Assembly (NCBI RefSeq): GCF_021603645.1
Contig: NZ_BQHJ01000008.1
Location: 1 to 64,000 of the forward strand
From: Pseudomonas pseudonitroreducens
GTDB taxonomy: Bacteria; Pseudomonadota; Gammaproteobacteria; Pseudomonadales; Pseudomonadaceae
Reading direction: 5' to 3'
DNA length: 64,000 nt
Shown here: piece by piece, positions 35,251 through 42,966 of the stretch
Position numbering within the stretch: position 1 is the first letter of the stretch
Layout of the letters: each line of letters begins with the position of its first letter
The notes under the pieces: generated by a model
Databases searched by the model: none
Told to the model about the DNA's origin: nothing
Seen by the model: only the letters and a program-made list of their open reading frames with translations
Program-made: the position numbers and the translations under genes

Positions 35251-35885
35251 GCACTGCGCTGATCGTCATCGACATGCAGCGCGACTTCTGCGCCCCCGGC
35301 GGCTACGCCGACCAGGCCGGGCTGGACATCGACCGCCTGCGCGCACCGATTCCGGCCATCTCCCGGCTGCTGGACAGCGCCCGCAGCCTTGGCCTGCTGG
35401 TGGTGCATACCCGCGAAGGGCACCGCGCCGACCTCAGCGACCTGCACGCCAGCAAGCGCCACCGCGCCGAATTCGCCGGCGCGCCGATCGGCCACCAGGG
35501 CCCGCTGGGCCGCCTGCTGGTGCGCGGCGAGTACGGCCACGACCTGATCGATGAACTGCGCCCGCTGCCCGGCGAACCGGTGGTGGACAAGCCCGGCTAC
35601 AGCGCCTTCGCCTACACCGACCTGGACCTGCTGCTGCGCAGCCGCGGCATCGGCCACCTGGTACTGTGCGGAGTGACCACCGAAGTCTGCGTTTCCTCCA
35701 CCCTGCGCGCGGCGGTGGAACTGGGCTATGCCTGTACCCTGGTGGGTGACGCCTGCGGCTCGCCCAGCGCCGAACTGCACGCCGCCGCCCTGGCGATGGT
35801 CGAGGTGGAAGGCGGGCTGTTCGGCCGGGTGCTGGACAGCCGCAGCGTACTCGTCGAATGGGAGGAAAACGCATGCCTGGCCTGA
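35247..35885 (+). CDS. Isochorismatase-like cysteine hydrolase
   Basis: A 212-aa cysteine amidohydrolase of the isochorismatase-like hydrolase (IHL) superfamily. The catalytic triad is Asp9 (VIDMQRDF), Lys115 (VVDKPGYSAF) and Cys148 (GVTTEVCVSST). This superfamily contains nicotinamidase, biuret and triuret hydrolases and guanylurea hydrolase. The KPGYSAF block is like that of the biuret/triuret group. It starts with GTG at 35247, sharing bases with the creatininase stop. In the operon it could cleave a ureido or guanylurea-like intermediate after ring opening. The exact substrate cannot be told from sequence. Confidence 0.88.
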   Translation: MSTALIVIDMQRDFCAPGGYADQAGLDIDRLRAPIPAISRLLDSARSLGLLVVHTREGHRADLSDLHASKRHRAEFAGAPIGHQGPLGRLLVRGEYGHDLIDELRPLPGEPVVDKPGYSAFAYTDLDLLLRSRGIGHLVLCGVTTEVCVSSTLRAAVELGYACTLVGDACGSPSAELHAAALAMVEVEGGLFGRVLDSRSVLVEWEENACLA

Positions 35886-36640
35886 ATACTTCCCCGGTGC
35901 CGCCCGCCTATCTCGGCGTCTGGCAACGCACCCTGCTGACCACCACGGCCGGCGGTCGCGACACCAGCACCCGCGTCTACTGGCTGCAGACCGAGCGCCT
36001 GTTCGCCGACCTGCGCATTCCCCTGCCGGCGCCGCAGTCATCCGCCGAGCTGGCCACTCAGGCGGGATTTGCCGGCATCACCGAGATCACCGGCGAAACT
36101 TGCCAGTGGCACCGGGCAATCGACTTCCAGCCGCCCAATGGCGGCGAGGACATCGGCCGCATGCACTTCGTAAACAGCGAGAAACTGCTGGAAGACGGCC
36201 TGGATGGCAGTTACCACGAAGTCTGGGAGCGCCTGCCGGAATCCATCGGACGCAATCGCGGCGTGTGGTTGAGCGCCGCCGACGGCAGGCAGGGTTGCCT
36301 GCTGCTGGCGGGTGACTGCTTCCTGTTCGCCGCCGGACGTCGCCAGGCATTGCCGATGGCCGACTCACTAGCCGCCCTGCTGGACGGTGACCACCCGGAG
36401 TTGCTGGATTTCGAGCTGTCATTCGGGCGCCACCACGGTGGCGAAACGCCCTGGAAGATCGAACTCTCCACCCTGCCCGCGCGCATCGGCGCCGCGCTGC
36501 TGCCCGCCACGGCCGGCCCCGACCACCCCGAGCTGCTGCGCGACGCCAGCTGGATCAACAGCCTCGGCGCCGCGCCGCCCGCCGGTGGCTGGCAACCCTG
36601 CGAGCTACCGCTGTTCCCTGATGAGGAGGTGACGCCATGA
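35873..36640 (+). CDS. Unrecognised protein with a possible calycin-like fold
   Basis: A 255-aa protein starting at the ATG at 35873, 13 bp inside the preceding gene and after GGAGGAAA. Seen features: PPAYLGVWQRTLL near the start, STRVYWLQTERLFADLRIPLPAP, WHRAIDFQPPNGGEDIGRMHF, and a late LSFGRHHGGETPWKIELSTLPAR. The evenly spaced beta-strand-like segments suggest a lipocalin-like barrel that binds a small molecule. There is no signal peptide. I cannot assign it to a named family. It overlaps the permease start by 4 bp, so it is firmly part of the operon and could be a ligand-binding or pathway-enzyme component. Confidence 0.7.
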   Translation: MPGLNTSPVPPAYLGVWQRTLLTTTAGGRDTSTRVYWLQTERLFADLRIPLPAPQSSAELATQAGFAGITEITGETCQWHRAIDFQPPNGGEDIGRMHFVNSEKLLEDGLDGSYHEVWERLPESIGRNRGVWLSAADGRQGCLLLAGDCFLFAAGRRQALPMADSLAALLDGDHPELLDFELSFGRHHGGETPWKIELSTLPARIGAALLPATAGPDHPELLRDASWINSLGAAPPAGGWQPCELPLFPDEEVTP

Positions 36641-37467
36641 CCGCCCACCAACCCCTGCCGCGCCCAGTGGCGCAACCTGCCCGCCAGCGCTGGTGGGTGA
36701 TTCGCGGCGACCTGCCGCGCGGCGCCGTCTGGGCACTGGCCGGCGCTGGCCTGCTGCTGCCCGTGGCGCTCTGGTGGGCTTGCGGCGCCTTGGGGCTGAC
36801 CAACCCGATGTTCTTCCCCAGCCCCGACGCCGTACTCGCACGCCTGGGCCACTGGTGGAGCGACGAAGGCCTGGTCGGCGATATCGCCATCAGCGTCTAC
36901 CGGGTCATGGGCGGCTTCCTCGCCTCGGCAGTGATCGCCCTGCCCATCGGCCTGTACATCGGCACCTATCGCCCGGTGCAGGCGTTCCTCGAACCGCTCA
37001 CCGACTTCATCCGCTACATGCCGGCGGTGGCGTTCATCCCCCTGGTGATGCTCTGGGTCGGCATCGACGAAGGCTCCAAGGTGCTGATCATCTTCATCGG
37101 CACCTTCTTCCAGATGGTGCTGATGGTCGCCGAGGACGTGCGCCGGGTGCCCATGGCGCAGATCGAGGCAGCGCAGACCATGGGCGCCAACCGCGCGGAA
37201 ATCATCAAGCTGGTGGTGCTGCCCTCGGCGCGCCCGGCGCTACTGGACACCCTGCGCATCACCTGCGGCTGGGCCTGGACCTACCTTGTCGTGGCCGAAC
37301 TGGTGGCCGCCAACTCGGGCCTCGGCTACGCCATCCTCAAGGCGCAGCGCTACATGCAGACCGACAAGATCTTCGCCGGCATCCTGCTGATCGGCGTCAT
37401 CGGCCTGCTCACCGACCAGGCGTTCCGCTGGCTCGGCCGAGTGGCCTTTCCCTGGATGAAGAGGTAA
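36637..37467 (+). CDS. ABC transporter permease, NitT/TauT type
   Basis: A 276-aa inner-membrane permease (SsuC/TauC/NrtB-like) with about six spans. The EAA loop that meets the ATPase is EAAQTMGANRAEIIKLVVLPSARP (about 180-203). The first span is around residues 31-50. It overlaps the stop of the unrecognised gene (ATGA at 36637), and the ATPase follows 5 bp later. The SBP of this importer is the first gene of the operon, 5.6 kb upstream, so the transporter genes bracket the enzymes. It imports the substrate seen by that SBP. Confidence 0.92.
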   Translation: MTAHQPLPRPVAQPARQRWWVIRGDLPRGAVWALAGAGLLLPVALWWACGALGLTNPMFFPSPDAVLARLGHWWSDEGLVGDIAISVYRVMGGFLASAVIALPIGLYIGTYRPVQAFLEPLTDFIRYMPAVAFIPLVMLWVGIDEGSKVLIIFIGTFFQMVLMVAEDVRRVPMAQIEAAQTMGANRAEIIKLVVLPSARPALLDTLRITCGWAWTYLVVAELVAANSGLGYAILKAQRYMQTDKIFAGILLIGVIGLLTDQAFRWLGRVAFPWMKR

Positions 37468-37472
37468 GCCTG

Positions 37473-38318
37473 ATGAGCCAGAACAAGATCGCCATTCGCC
37501 ACGTCGACAAGGTCTTCAGCAGCCAGGGCCGCCAGGTGCAGGCGCTGCAGGACGTGAACCTGGACATCCGCGCCAACGAGTTCGTCACCTTCGTCGGCGC
37601 CTCGGGCTGTGGCAAGTCCACCCTGCTGCGCAGCATCGGCGGGCTGGAGCGCCACAGCGGCGGGGAAATCCTCGTCGACGGCCGCGCCGTGGACGGCCCC
37701 GGCATCGACCGCGCCATGGTCTTCCAGCACTACAGCCTGTATCCCTGGCTGAAGGTGATGGACAACATCAAGTTCTGCCGGCGGCTCAAGGTGGTCTCCG
37801 ACACCGTGCGCGGCGACGCCGACGTGGAGGTCGCCAGCGGCCGCGCCGATGCGCTGCTCAACCTGATGGGCCTGTCGGCCTTCGCCCAGGCCTACCCCAG
37901 CCAGCTTTCCGGCGGCATGCAGCAACGCGTGGCGATTGCCCGCGCGCTGATGCCCAAGCCACAGATACTGCTGATGGACGAGCCCTTCGGCGCGCTGGAC
38001 GCGCAGACCCGCGAGGTGATGCACGACCTGATCCGCCACGTGCACCGGCTGGAGAACAGCACCATCCTGTTCGTCACCCATGACGTCGACGAGGCCATCT
38101 ACCTGGGCGGCCGCGTGGTGCTGATGGCCCCGCGCCCCGGACGCATCGACAGCGTCTACGAGGTGCCGCTGCCCGCCGAGCGCAATCAGGACATGAAGAT
38201 GGCTGCGGAATTCATCGCGCTGAAGAAGCAGATCCTCGCGCGCATCCGCGAGACCTCGGGCATGAGTACCGACCTGGAACTGCTGGAGCAGCTGACCCGT
38301 ACCGCGGCGCCGGCCTGA
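37473..38318 (+). CDS. ABC transporter ATP-binding protein, NitT/TauT type
   Basis: A 281-aa ATPase (SsuB/TauB-like) with Walker A GASGCGKST (about 42-50), Q-loop VFQHYSLYPW, signature LSGGMQQR, Walker B ILLMDEPFGALD and H-loop FVTHDVDEA. It lacks the extra C-terminal regulatory domain of nitrate-type NrtC. It energises the importer formed with the permease and the periplasmic binding protein of the operon. The ATG at 37473 overlaps no gene, and its stop at 38318 ends the operon; a hairpin follows 20 bp later. Confidence 0.93.
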   Translation: MSQNKIAIRHVDKVFSSQGRQVQALQDVNLDIRANEFVTFVGASGCGKSTLLRSIGGLERHSGGEILVDGRAVDGPGIDRAMVFQHYSLYPWLKVMDNIKFCRRLKVVSDTVRGDADVEVASGRADALLNLMGLSAFAQAYPSQLSGGMQQRVAIARALMPKPQILLMDEPFGALDAQTREVMHDLIRHVHRLENSTILFVTHDVDEAIYLGGRVVLMAPRPGRIDSVYEVPLPAERNQDMKMAAEFIALKKQILARIRETSGMSTDLELLEQLTRTAAPA

Positions 38319-38337
38319 ACCTGGAGGAAGGGGAAGC

Positions 38338-38360
38338 GGCGGAGCGGGTAGCTCCGCCGT
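38338..38360 (+). terminator. Hairpin at the end of the guanidine-riboswitch operon
   Basis: CGGCGGAGC-GGGTA-GCTCCGCCG is a 9-bp perfect stem, 20 bp after the ATPase stop. The following bases (TTGTG) are only weakly T-rich, so termination may be partial or Rho-assisted. Confidence 0.5.
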
Positions 38361-38481
38361 TGTGCCGGGCGTGGTGCCCGAAACGGATTGCGCAGAACGC
38401 GCGAGGGGAACGGCCTGCCGGGAGCGGGTAGCCCCACCCGAAGGCTGGCAGGCCGGATGGCCGCAGGAGCGGCCGAATGCT

Positions 38482-38513
38482 TGCCGCAAGCGCCCGGACA
38501 GGCGCTTGCGGCA
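38482..38513 (-). terminator. Hairpin downstream of putA
   Basis: TGCCGCAAGCGCC and its complement GGCGCTTGCGGCA form a 13-bp perfect stem with a 6-nt loop, 7 bp beyond the putA stop on the minus strand. There is no T-run, but stem strength and position make it the likely transcript end. Confidence 0.65.
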
Positions 38514-38519
38514 TCGACG

Positions 38520-41500
38520 TCAGCCGATGGTCATCAGGCTGGCGTTGCCGCCGGCGGCAGCGGTGTTGACGCTCAGGGCACGCTCGATCAGCAGGCGCTC
38601 CAGCGGGATATCGGTTTCCCCGCGGTTCAGCCCGGTGACGCCGACGATGGCGCCCTTGCGCTGGCTGGCCAGCTCGCAGACTGCACGCAGCTGATCGGAA
38701 TCGCCGTGGTGCAGGATCGCGTCGAACACTTTGTCGGTGCTGCTCCAGTCGGCGACCAGCTCGATGCGCTGGGCGACTTCCTTCGGCAGTTCCTTCACCA
38801 CCGCCGCGTTGGACTCGGCAACCAGCGCACGGCTGCCTACCGCGAGCACGGCTGCCAGCTGCGCGAGCAGGTCGGCGCGGTCTTCGGCCAGGCAAAGCAC
38901 GTGCTCACGCGGCAACAGGGTGTAGCTGTTGCGCTCGCCGGTCGGGCCGGTCAGCAACTGCTGGGTGAAGCTCTGCGACAGCGCGACGTAGCCGGCCAGC
39001 TGCGCTGCCAGGACGGTGTCCTTCTGCGCCCACTGGGCGAGTGCTTCCACGGCCTTCTCGGCATCCTTCGGACGCGGCAGTGCTTGCGCGCCGTCGCCCT
39101 TGAGCTGGTTGGCCACCGCCTCCTGCGGACGGGTCGACAGCAGGCGGTACAGGTACAGCGGGCCGCCGGCCTTGGGACCGGTGCCGGACAGACCTTCACC
39201 ACCGAACGGCTGCACGCCGACCACGGCGCCGACCACGTTGCGGTTGACGTAGAGGTTGCCGACATGGGCCGTGCCAACGACCTGGGCGATGGTCTCGTCG
39301 ATGCGGGTATGCACGCCGAGGGTCAGGCCGTAGCCGGATTCGTTGATCTGCGCGAGCAACTGGTCCAGTTCGGCACGCTGGTAACGCACCACGTGCAGCA
39401 CCGGGCCGAAGATTTCGCGCTTGAGCTCGCTGAAGCTCTCCAGCTCGATCAGGGTCGGCACGACGAAGGTGCCGCGCTTGATTTCCTCGGCATCCACGCG
39501 GGCGCTCTGGAATACCTTGCGGCCTTTGTCGCGCATCACCTGGATGTGCTTGTCGATGTTGCCCTTGGCTTCCTCGTCGATCACCGGGCCGATATCGGTG
39601 TGCAGGCGCTCCGGCGCACCGACGCGGTATTCCGCCATGGCGCCCTTGAGCATCTGTATCACGCGGTCGGCAGCGTCTTCCTGCACGCACAGCACGCGCA
39701 GCGCGGAGCAGCGCTGGCCGGCACTGTCGAAGGCGGAGTTGACCACGTCCACCACCACCTGCTCGGCCAGCGCCGAGGAGTCGACGATCATCGCGTTGAG
39801 GCCGCCGGTTTCGGCGATCAGCGGGATGGTGCGGCCCTGGGCGTCGAGGCGACCAGCGATGTTGCGCTGGAGGATGCCGGCCACTTCGGTGGAACCGGTG
39901 AACATCACGCCACGCACGCGCTCGTCGCCGACCAGACGGGCGCCGACGGTTTCGCCACGGCCCGGCAGCAGTTGCACGGCCCCTGCGGGTACGCCGGCTT
40001 CCAGCAGGATGCGCACGGCTTGCGCGGCGATCAGCGGGGTCTGCTCGGCGGGCTTGGCCAGCACGGTGTTGCCGGCGGCCAGGGCGGCGGCTACCTGGCC
40101 GCTGAAGATCGCCAGCGGGAAGTTCCACGGGCTGATGCACACCACCGGGCCCAGCGGGCGGTGGCTGTCGTTGGCGAAGTGGGTGCTGGCCTGGGCGCCG
40201 TAGTAGCGCAGGAAGTCCACCGCCTCGCGCACTTCGGCGATGGCGTTGGCGAAGGTCTTGCCCGATTCGCGCACCAGCACGCCCATCAGCGACTGGATCT
40301 CGGCTTCCATCAGGTCGGCGGCGCGCATCAGGATGGCACCGCGCTCGGACGGCTGGGTCGATTGCCAGATCTGCGCACTGGACAGCGCGCCGAGTATGGC
40401 GTTGTTCACGTCGGCCTCGCTGGCCTCACGCACGTGGCCGACCACATCGCGCAGGTCGGCCGGGTTGCGCACCGGCTGCGCCTCGCCCGGCGCGGCATCG
40501 GCCAGACCCAGCATTGGCTCGGCGACATAGGCCTGGTTGGTGCTCGACAGCAGCGCCGAGGACAGCGAACCCAGGCGGTGTTCGTTGGCCAGGTCGATGC
40601 CGGCGGAGTTCAGCCGGGCATCGCCATAGAGGTCACGCGGCAGCGCAATGCGCGGGTGCGGCAGGCCCAGGGTGCCTTCCTGCGCGGCCATCTGCTCGAC
40701 CTGCAGGACCGGGTCCAGCACCAGGTCCTGCAGGGAGATGCTGTGGTCGGCAATGCGGTTGACGAAGGAGGTGTTGGCGCCGTTTTCCAGCAGGCGGCGC
40801 ACCAGGTACGCCAGCAGAGTTTCGTGGCTGCCCACCGGTGCATAGATGCGGCACGGGCGGTTGAACTTGCCGTCGGCAACCTTGCCCACCACCTGCTCGT
40901 ACAGCGGCTCGCCCATGCCGTGCAGGCACTGGAATTCGTACTGGCCCGGGTAGTAGTTCTGCCCGGCCAACTGGTAGATGGCCGACAGCGAGTGGGCGTT
41001 GTGGGTGGCGAACTGCGGGTAGATGGCTTCCGGCACGGCCAGCAGCTTGCGCGCGCAGGCCAGGTAGGAGACGTCGGTGTAAGGCTTGCGGGTGTAGACC
41101 GGGTAGCCTTCCAGGCCGTTGACCTGGGCCAGCTTGATCTCGCTGTCCCAGTAGGCGCCCTTCACCAGGCGGATCATCAGGCGGTGGCGGCTGCGCTTGG
41201 CCAGGTCGATGATGTAGTCGATCACGTATGGGCAGCGCTTCTGGTAGGCCTGGATGACGAAGCCGATGCCGTTCCAACCGGCGAGGCTCGGCTCGAAGCA
41301 CAGGCGCTCGAGCAGGTCGAGGGAGATTTCCAGGCGGTCGGCTTCCTCGGCGTCGATGTTGATGCCGATGTCGTAGTCGCGGGCCATCTTCACCAGGCCG
41401 AGCACGGTCGGGTACAGCTCGTCCATTACGCGGTCGTACTGGGCGCGGCTGTAGCGCGGGTGCAGCGCGGAAAGCTTGATCGAGATGCCCGGGCCTTCGT

Positions 41501-42455
41501 AGATGCCGCGGCCGTGGGAAGCCTTGCCGATGGCATGAATCGCCTGCTCGTAGGACGCCAGGTAGCGCTTGGCGTCCTCGTCGGTCAGCGCGGCTTCGCC
41601 GAGCATGTCGTAGGAGTAGCGGAAGCCGCGGGATTCCATGTTGGCCGCATTGGCCAGGGCTTCGGCGATGGTCTCGCCGGTGACGAACTGCTCGCCCATC
41701 AGGCGCATGGCCATGTCCACGCCCTTGCGGATCAGCGGCTCGCCGGACTTGCCGATGATGCGGTTGAGCGCCGAGGACATGCCCGCTTCGGTGTGGGTCG
41801 AGACCAGCTTGCCGGTGATCAGCAGGCCCCAGGAAGCGGCGTTGACGAACATCGACGGGCTCTGGCCGAGGTGCTGGCTCCAGTTGCCGTTACTGATCTT
41901 GTCGCGGATCAGCGCGTCACGGGTGGCCTTGTCCGGGATGCGCAGCAGCGCCTCGGCCAGGCACATCAGCGCCACACCTTCCTGGGAAGACAGCGAGAAC
42001 TCCTGCAGCAGACCCTGCACCAGGCCCTGGCGGCCACCGGCGTTCTTCTGGTTGCGCAGCTTCTCGGCGATGCCCAGGGCCATCTTGCTGGCGGCGCCGG
42101 CCTGCTCTTTCGGCAGGCGGGCCAGGTCCAGCAGCATCGGCAGCGCTTCGGTTTCCGGGCGGCGATAGGCGGCGGTGATGGCCGCGCGCAGCACGGATTG
42201 CGGGAGGATGCTTTCGGCGAAATCGAGGAACACCTGCAACCCTTGTTCGTTCAGCGCGTCCAGCGACTCTTCGCCCGCTGCCGCGGCCAGACCGGACTGT
42301 TCAGCCGGCGTGAGACCGCCTTCCACCTGCTCCAGGTAGGAGAAGATGGCCTGCTTGATCAGCCAGTGCGGGGTACGGTCGAGTTGCTGGGCAGCCAGCT
42401 TGAGGCGCTCGCGGGTGGCGTCGTCGAGCTTCACGCCAAGGGTGGTGGTGGCCAT
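38520..42455 (-). CDS. putA: Trifunctional proline catabolic protein PutA
   Basis: A 1311-aa protein that oxidises proline to glutamate. Domains in order: N-terminal ribbon-helix-helix repressor (about 1-45, TTTLGVKLDDATRERLKLAAQQL), FAD-binding proline dehydrogenase barrel (about 260-570, with RLVKGAYWDSEIK and the ATHNAHSLSAI segment), NAD-dependent glutamate-semialdehyde dehydrogenase (about 640-1120, with ETGGLNAMIVDSSAL and the catalytic Cys in SAGQRCSALR), and a C-terminal extension. Because it has the RHH domain it should repress its own promoter, where four GTTGCA motifs lie. No putP transporter is adjacent in the window. Confidence 0.97.
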   Translation of the reverse strand: MATTTLGVKLDDATRERLKLAAQQLDRTPHWLIKQAIFSYLEQVEGGLTPAEQSGLAAAAGEESLDALNEQGLQVFLDFAESILPQSVLRAAITAAYRRPETEALPMLLDLARLPKEQAGAASKMALGIAEKLRNQKNAGGRQGLVQGLLQEFSLSSQEGVALMCLAEALLRIPDKATRDALIRDKISNGNWSQHLGQSPSMFVNAASWGLLITGKLVSTHTEAGMSSALNRIIGKSGEPLIRKGVDMAMRLMGEQFVTGETIAEALANAANMESRGFRYSYDMLGEAALTDEDAKRYLASYEQAIHAIGKASHGRGIYEGPGISIKLSALHPRYSRAQYDRVMDELYPTVLGLVKMARDYDIGINIDAEEADRLEISLDLLERLCFEPSLAGWNGIGFVIQAYQKRCPYVIDYIIDLAKRSRHRLMIRLVKGAYWDSEIKLAQVNGLEGYPVYTRKPYTDVSYLACARKLLAVPEAIYPQFATHNAHSLSAIYQLAGQNYYPGQYEFQCLHGMGEPLYEQVVGKVADGKFNRPCRIYAPVGSHETLLAYLVRRLLENGANTSFVNRIADHSISLQDLVLDPVLQVEQMAAQEGTLGLPHPRIALPRDLYGDARLNSAGIDLANEHRLGSLSSALLSSTNQAYVAEPMLGLADAAPGEAQPVRNPADLRDVVGHVREASEADVNNAILGALSSAQIWQSTQPSERGAILMRAADLMEAEIQSLMGVLVRESGKTFANAIAEVREAVDFLRYYGAQASTHFANDSHRPLGPVVCISPWNFPLAIFSGQVAAALAAGNTVLAKPAEQTPLIAAQAVRILLEAGVPAGAVQLLPGRGETVGARLVGDERVRGVMFTGSTEVAGILQRNIAGRLDAQGRTIPLIAETGGLNAMIVDSSALAEQVVVDVVNSAFDSAGQRCSALRVLCVQEDAADRVIQMLKGAMAEYRVGAPERLHTDIGPVIDEEAKGNIDKHIQVMRDKGRKVFQSARVDAEEIKRGTFVVPTLIELESFSELKREIFGPVLHVVRYQRAELDQLLAQINESGYGLTLGVHTRIDETIAQVVGTAHVGNLYVNRNVVGAVVGVQPFGGEGLSGTGPKAGGPLYLYRLLSTRPQEAVANQLKGDGAQALPRPKDAEKAVEALAQWAQKDTVLAAQLAGYVALSQSFTQQLLTGPTGERNSYTLLPREHVLCLAEDRADLLAQLAAVLAVGSRALVAESNAAVVKELPKEVAQRIELVADWSSTDKVFDAILHHGDSDQLRAVCELASQRKGAIVGVTGLNRGETDIPLERLLIERALSVNTAAAGGNASLMTIG

Positions 42456-42499
42456 GGGGCTTCCTGTTGTTAGAAGGTGTGCCTGAAAATCGGCGAAAG

Positions 42500-42582
42500 G
42501 TTATACCGCCGAATCGCAAGGTGCAACCAGGTGCAACCCAATAAAAACAAGCCTTTGGTCGTACGCGCGAATCCGGTGCAAC
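42500..42582 (-). promoter_or_regulatory. putA promoter with GTTGCA operator motifs
   Basis: On the minus strand GTTGCA occurs at 42522-42527, 42532-42537 and 42577-42582, and again at 42708-42713. The first two are 10 bp apart, on the same helix face. A -10 (TATAAC, 42500-42505) lies 15 bp from a TTGCAC inside the first motif. GTTGCA is the hexamer bound by E. coli PutA, so autorepression at the -35 is likely. Three of the four sites fit a wider GGTTGCACC. Confidence 0.65.
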
Positions 42583-42739
42583 CGGTGACATTTCCCACAC
42601 GGGGCGCTACCAAACGGAGCACGGCCAGAGGCTGGGCCCGCCGCAACCCTTGAAGGCCGGGCGGGCATCAGGAAGAAAGCAGTGTTCATGCCAGCAGGAG
42701 GAAAAGGTGCAACCCGCGCGATGGGAAAGCCGGCTGGAC

Positions 42740-42942
42740 GTAGGAGCGGGCTTTGTCCGCGATCGTTTCATCGCGGCGCCAGGCATCGAAGCTGCCGATT
42801 CGACATCGCGGACAGAGTCCGCTCCTACGAGATACCTCTGCGCTTGGGCCATCCCTCACCCTAGCCCTCTCCCTCTGGGAGAGGGCTGGGGTGAGGGGAA
42901 AGCATCGGCACGGGCTTCCCGAGAAAGACAGTTGCTCCTACA
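42740..42942. repeat. Composite REP + CCCTCACC intergenic repeat (second copy)
   Basis: A REP pair (42740-42763 and 42805-42828) is followed by GAGATACCTCTGCGCTTGGG and the CCCTCACC...GGTGAGGGG inverted block (42854-42898) and ends with GACAGTTGCTCCTAC (42931). The same order of parts is found at 4438-5073. It lies between putA and the receiver-kinase gene; the rest of that 510-bp spacer holds the putA control region. I see no gene in it. Confidence 0.85.
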
Positions 42943-42966
42943 GGGAAACGTCAGAGCCGAAACGAC

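Noticed and set aside
38388-42473. A 1361-codon plus-strand reading frame opposite putA
   Set aside because: It is a shadow of putA caused by high GC at third codon positions. Its product is His/Gln/Gly-rich with no family resemblance, and it begins in the hairpin region.
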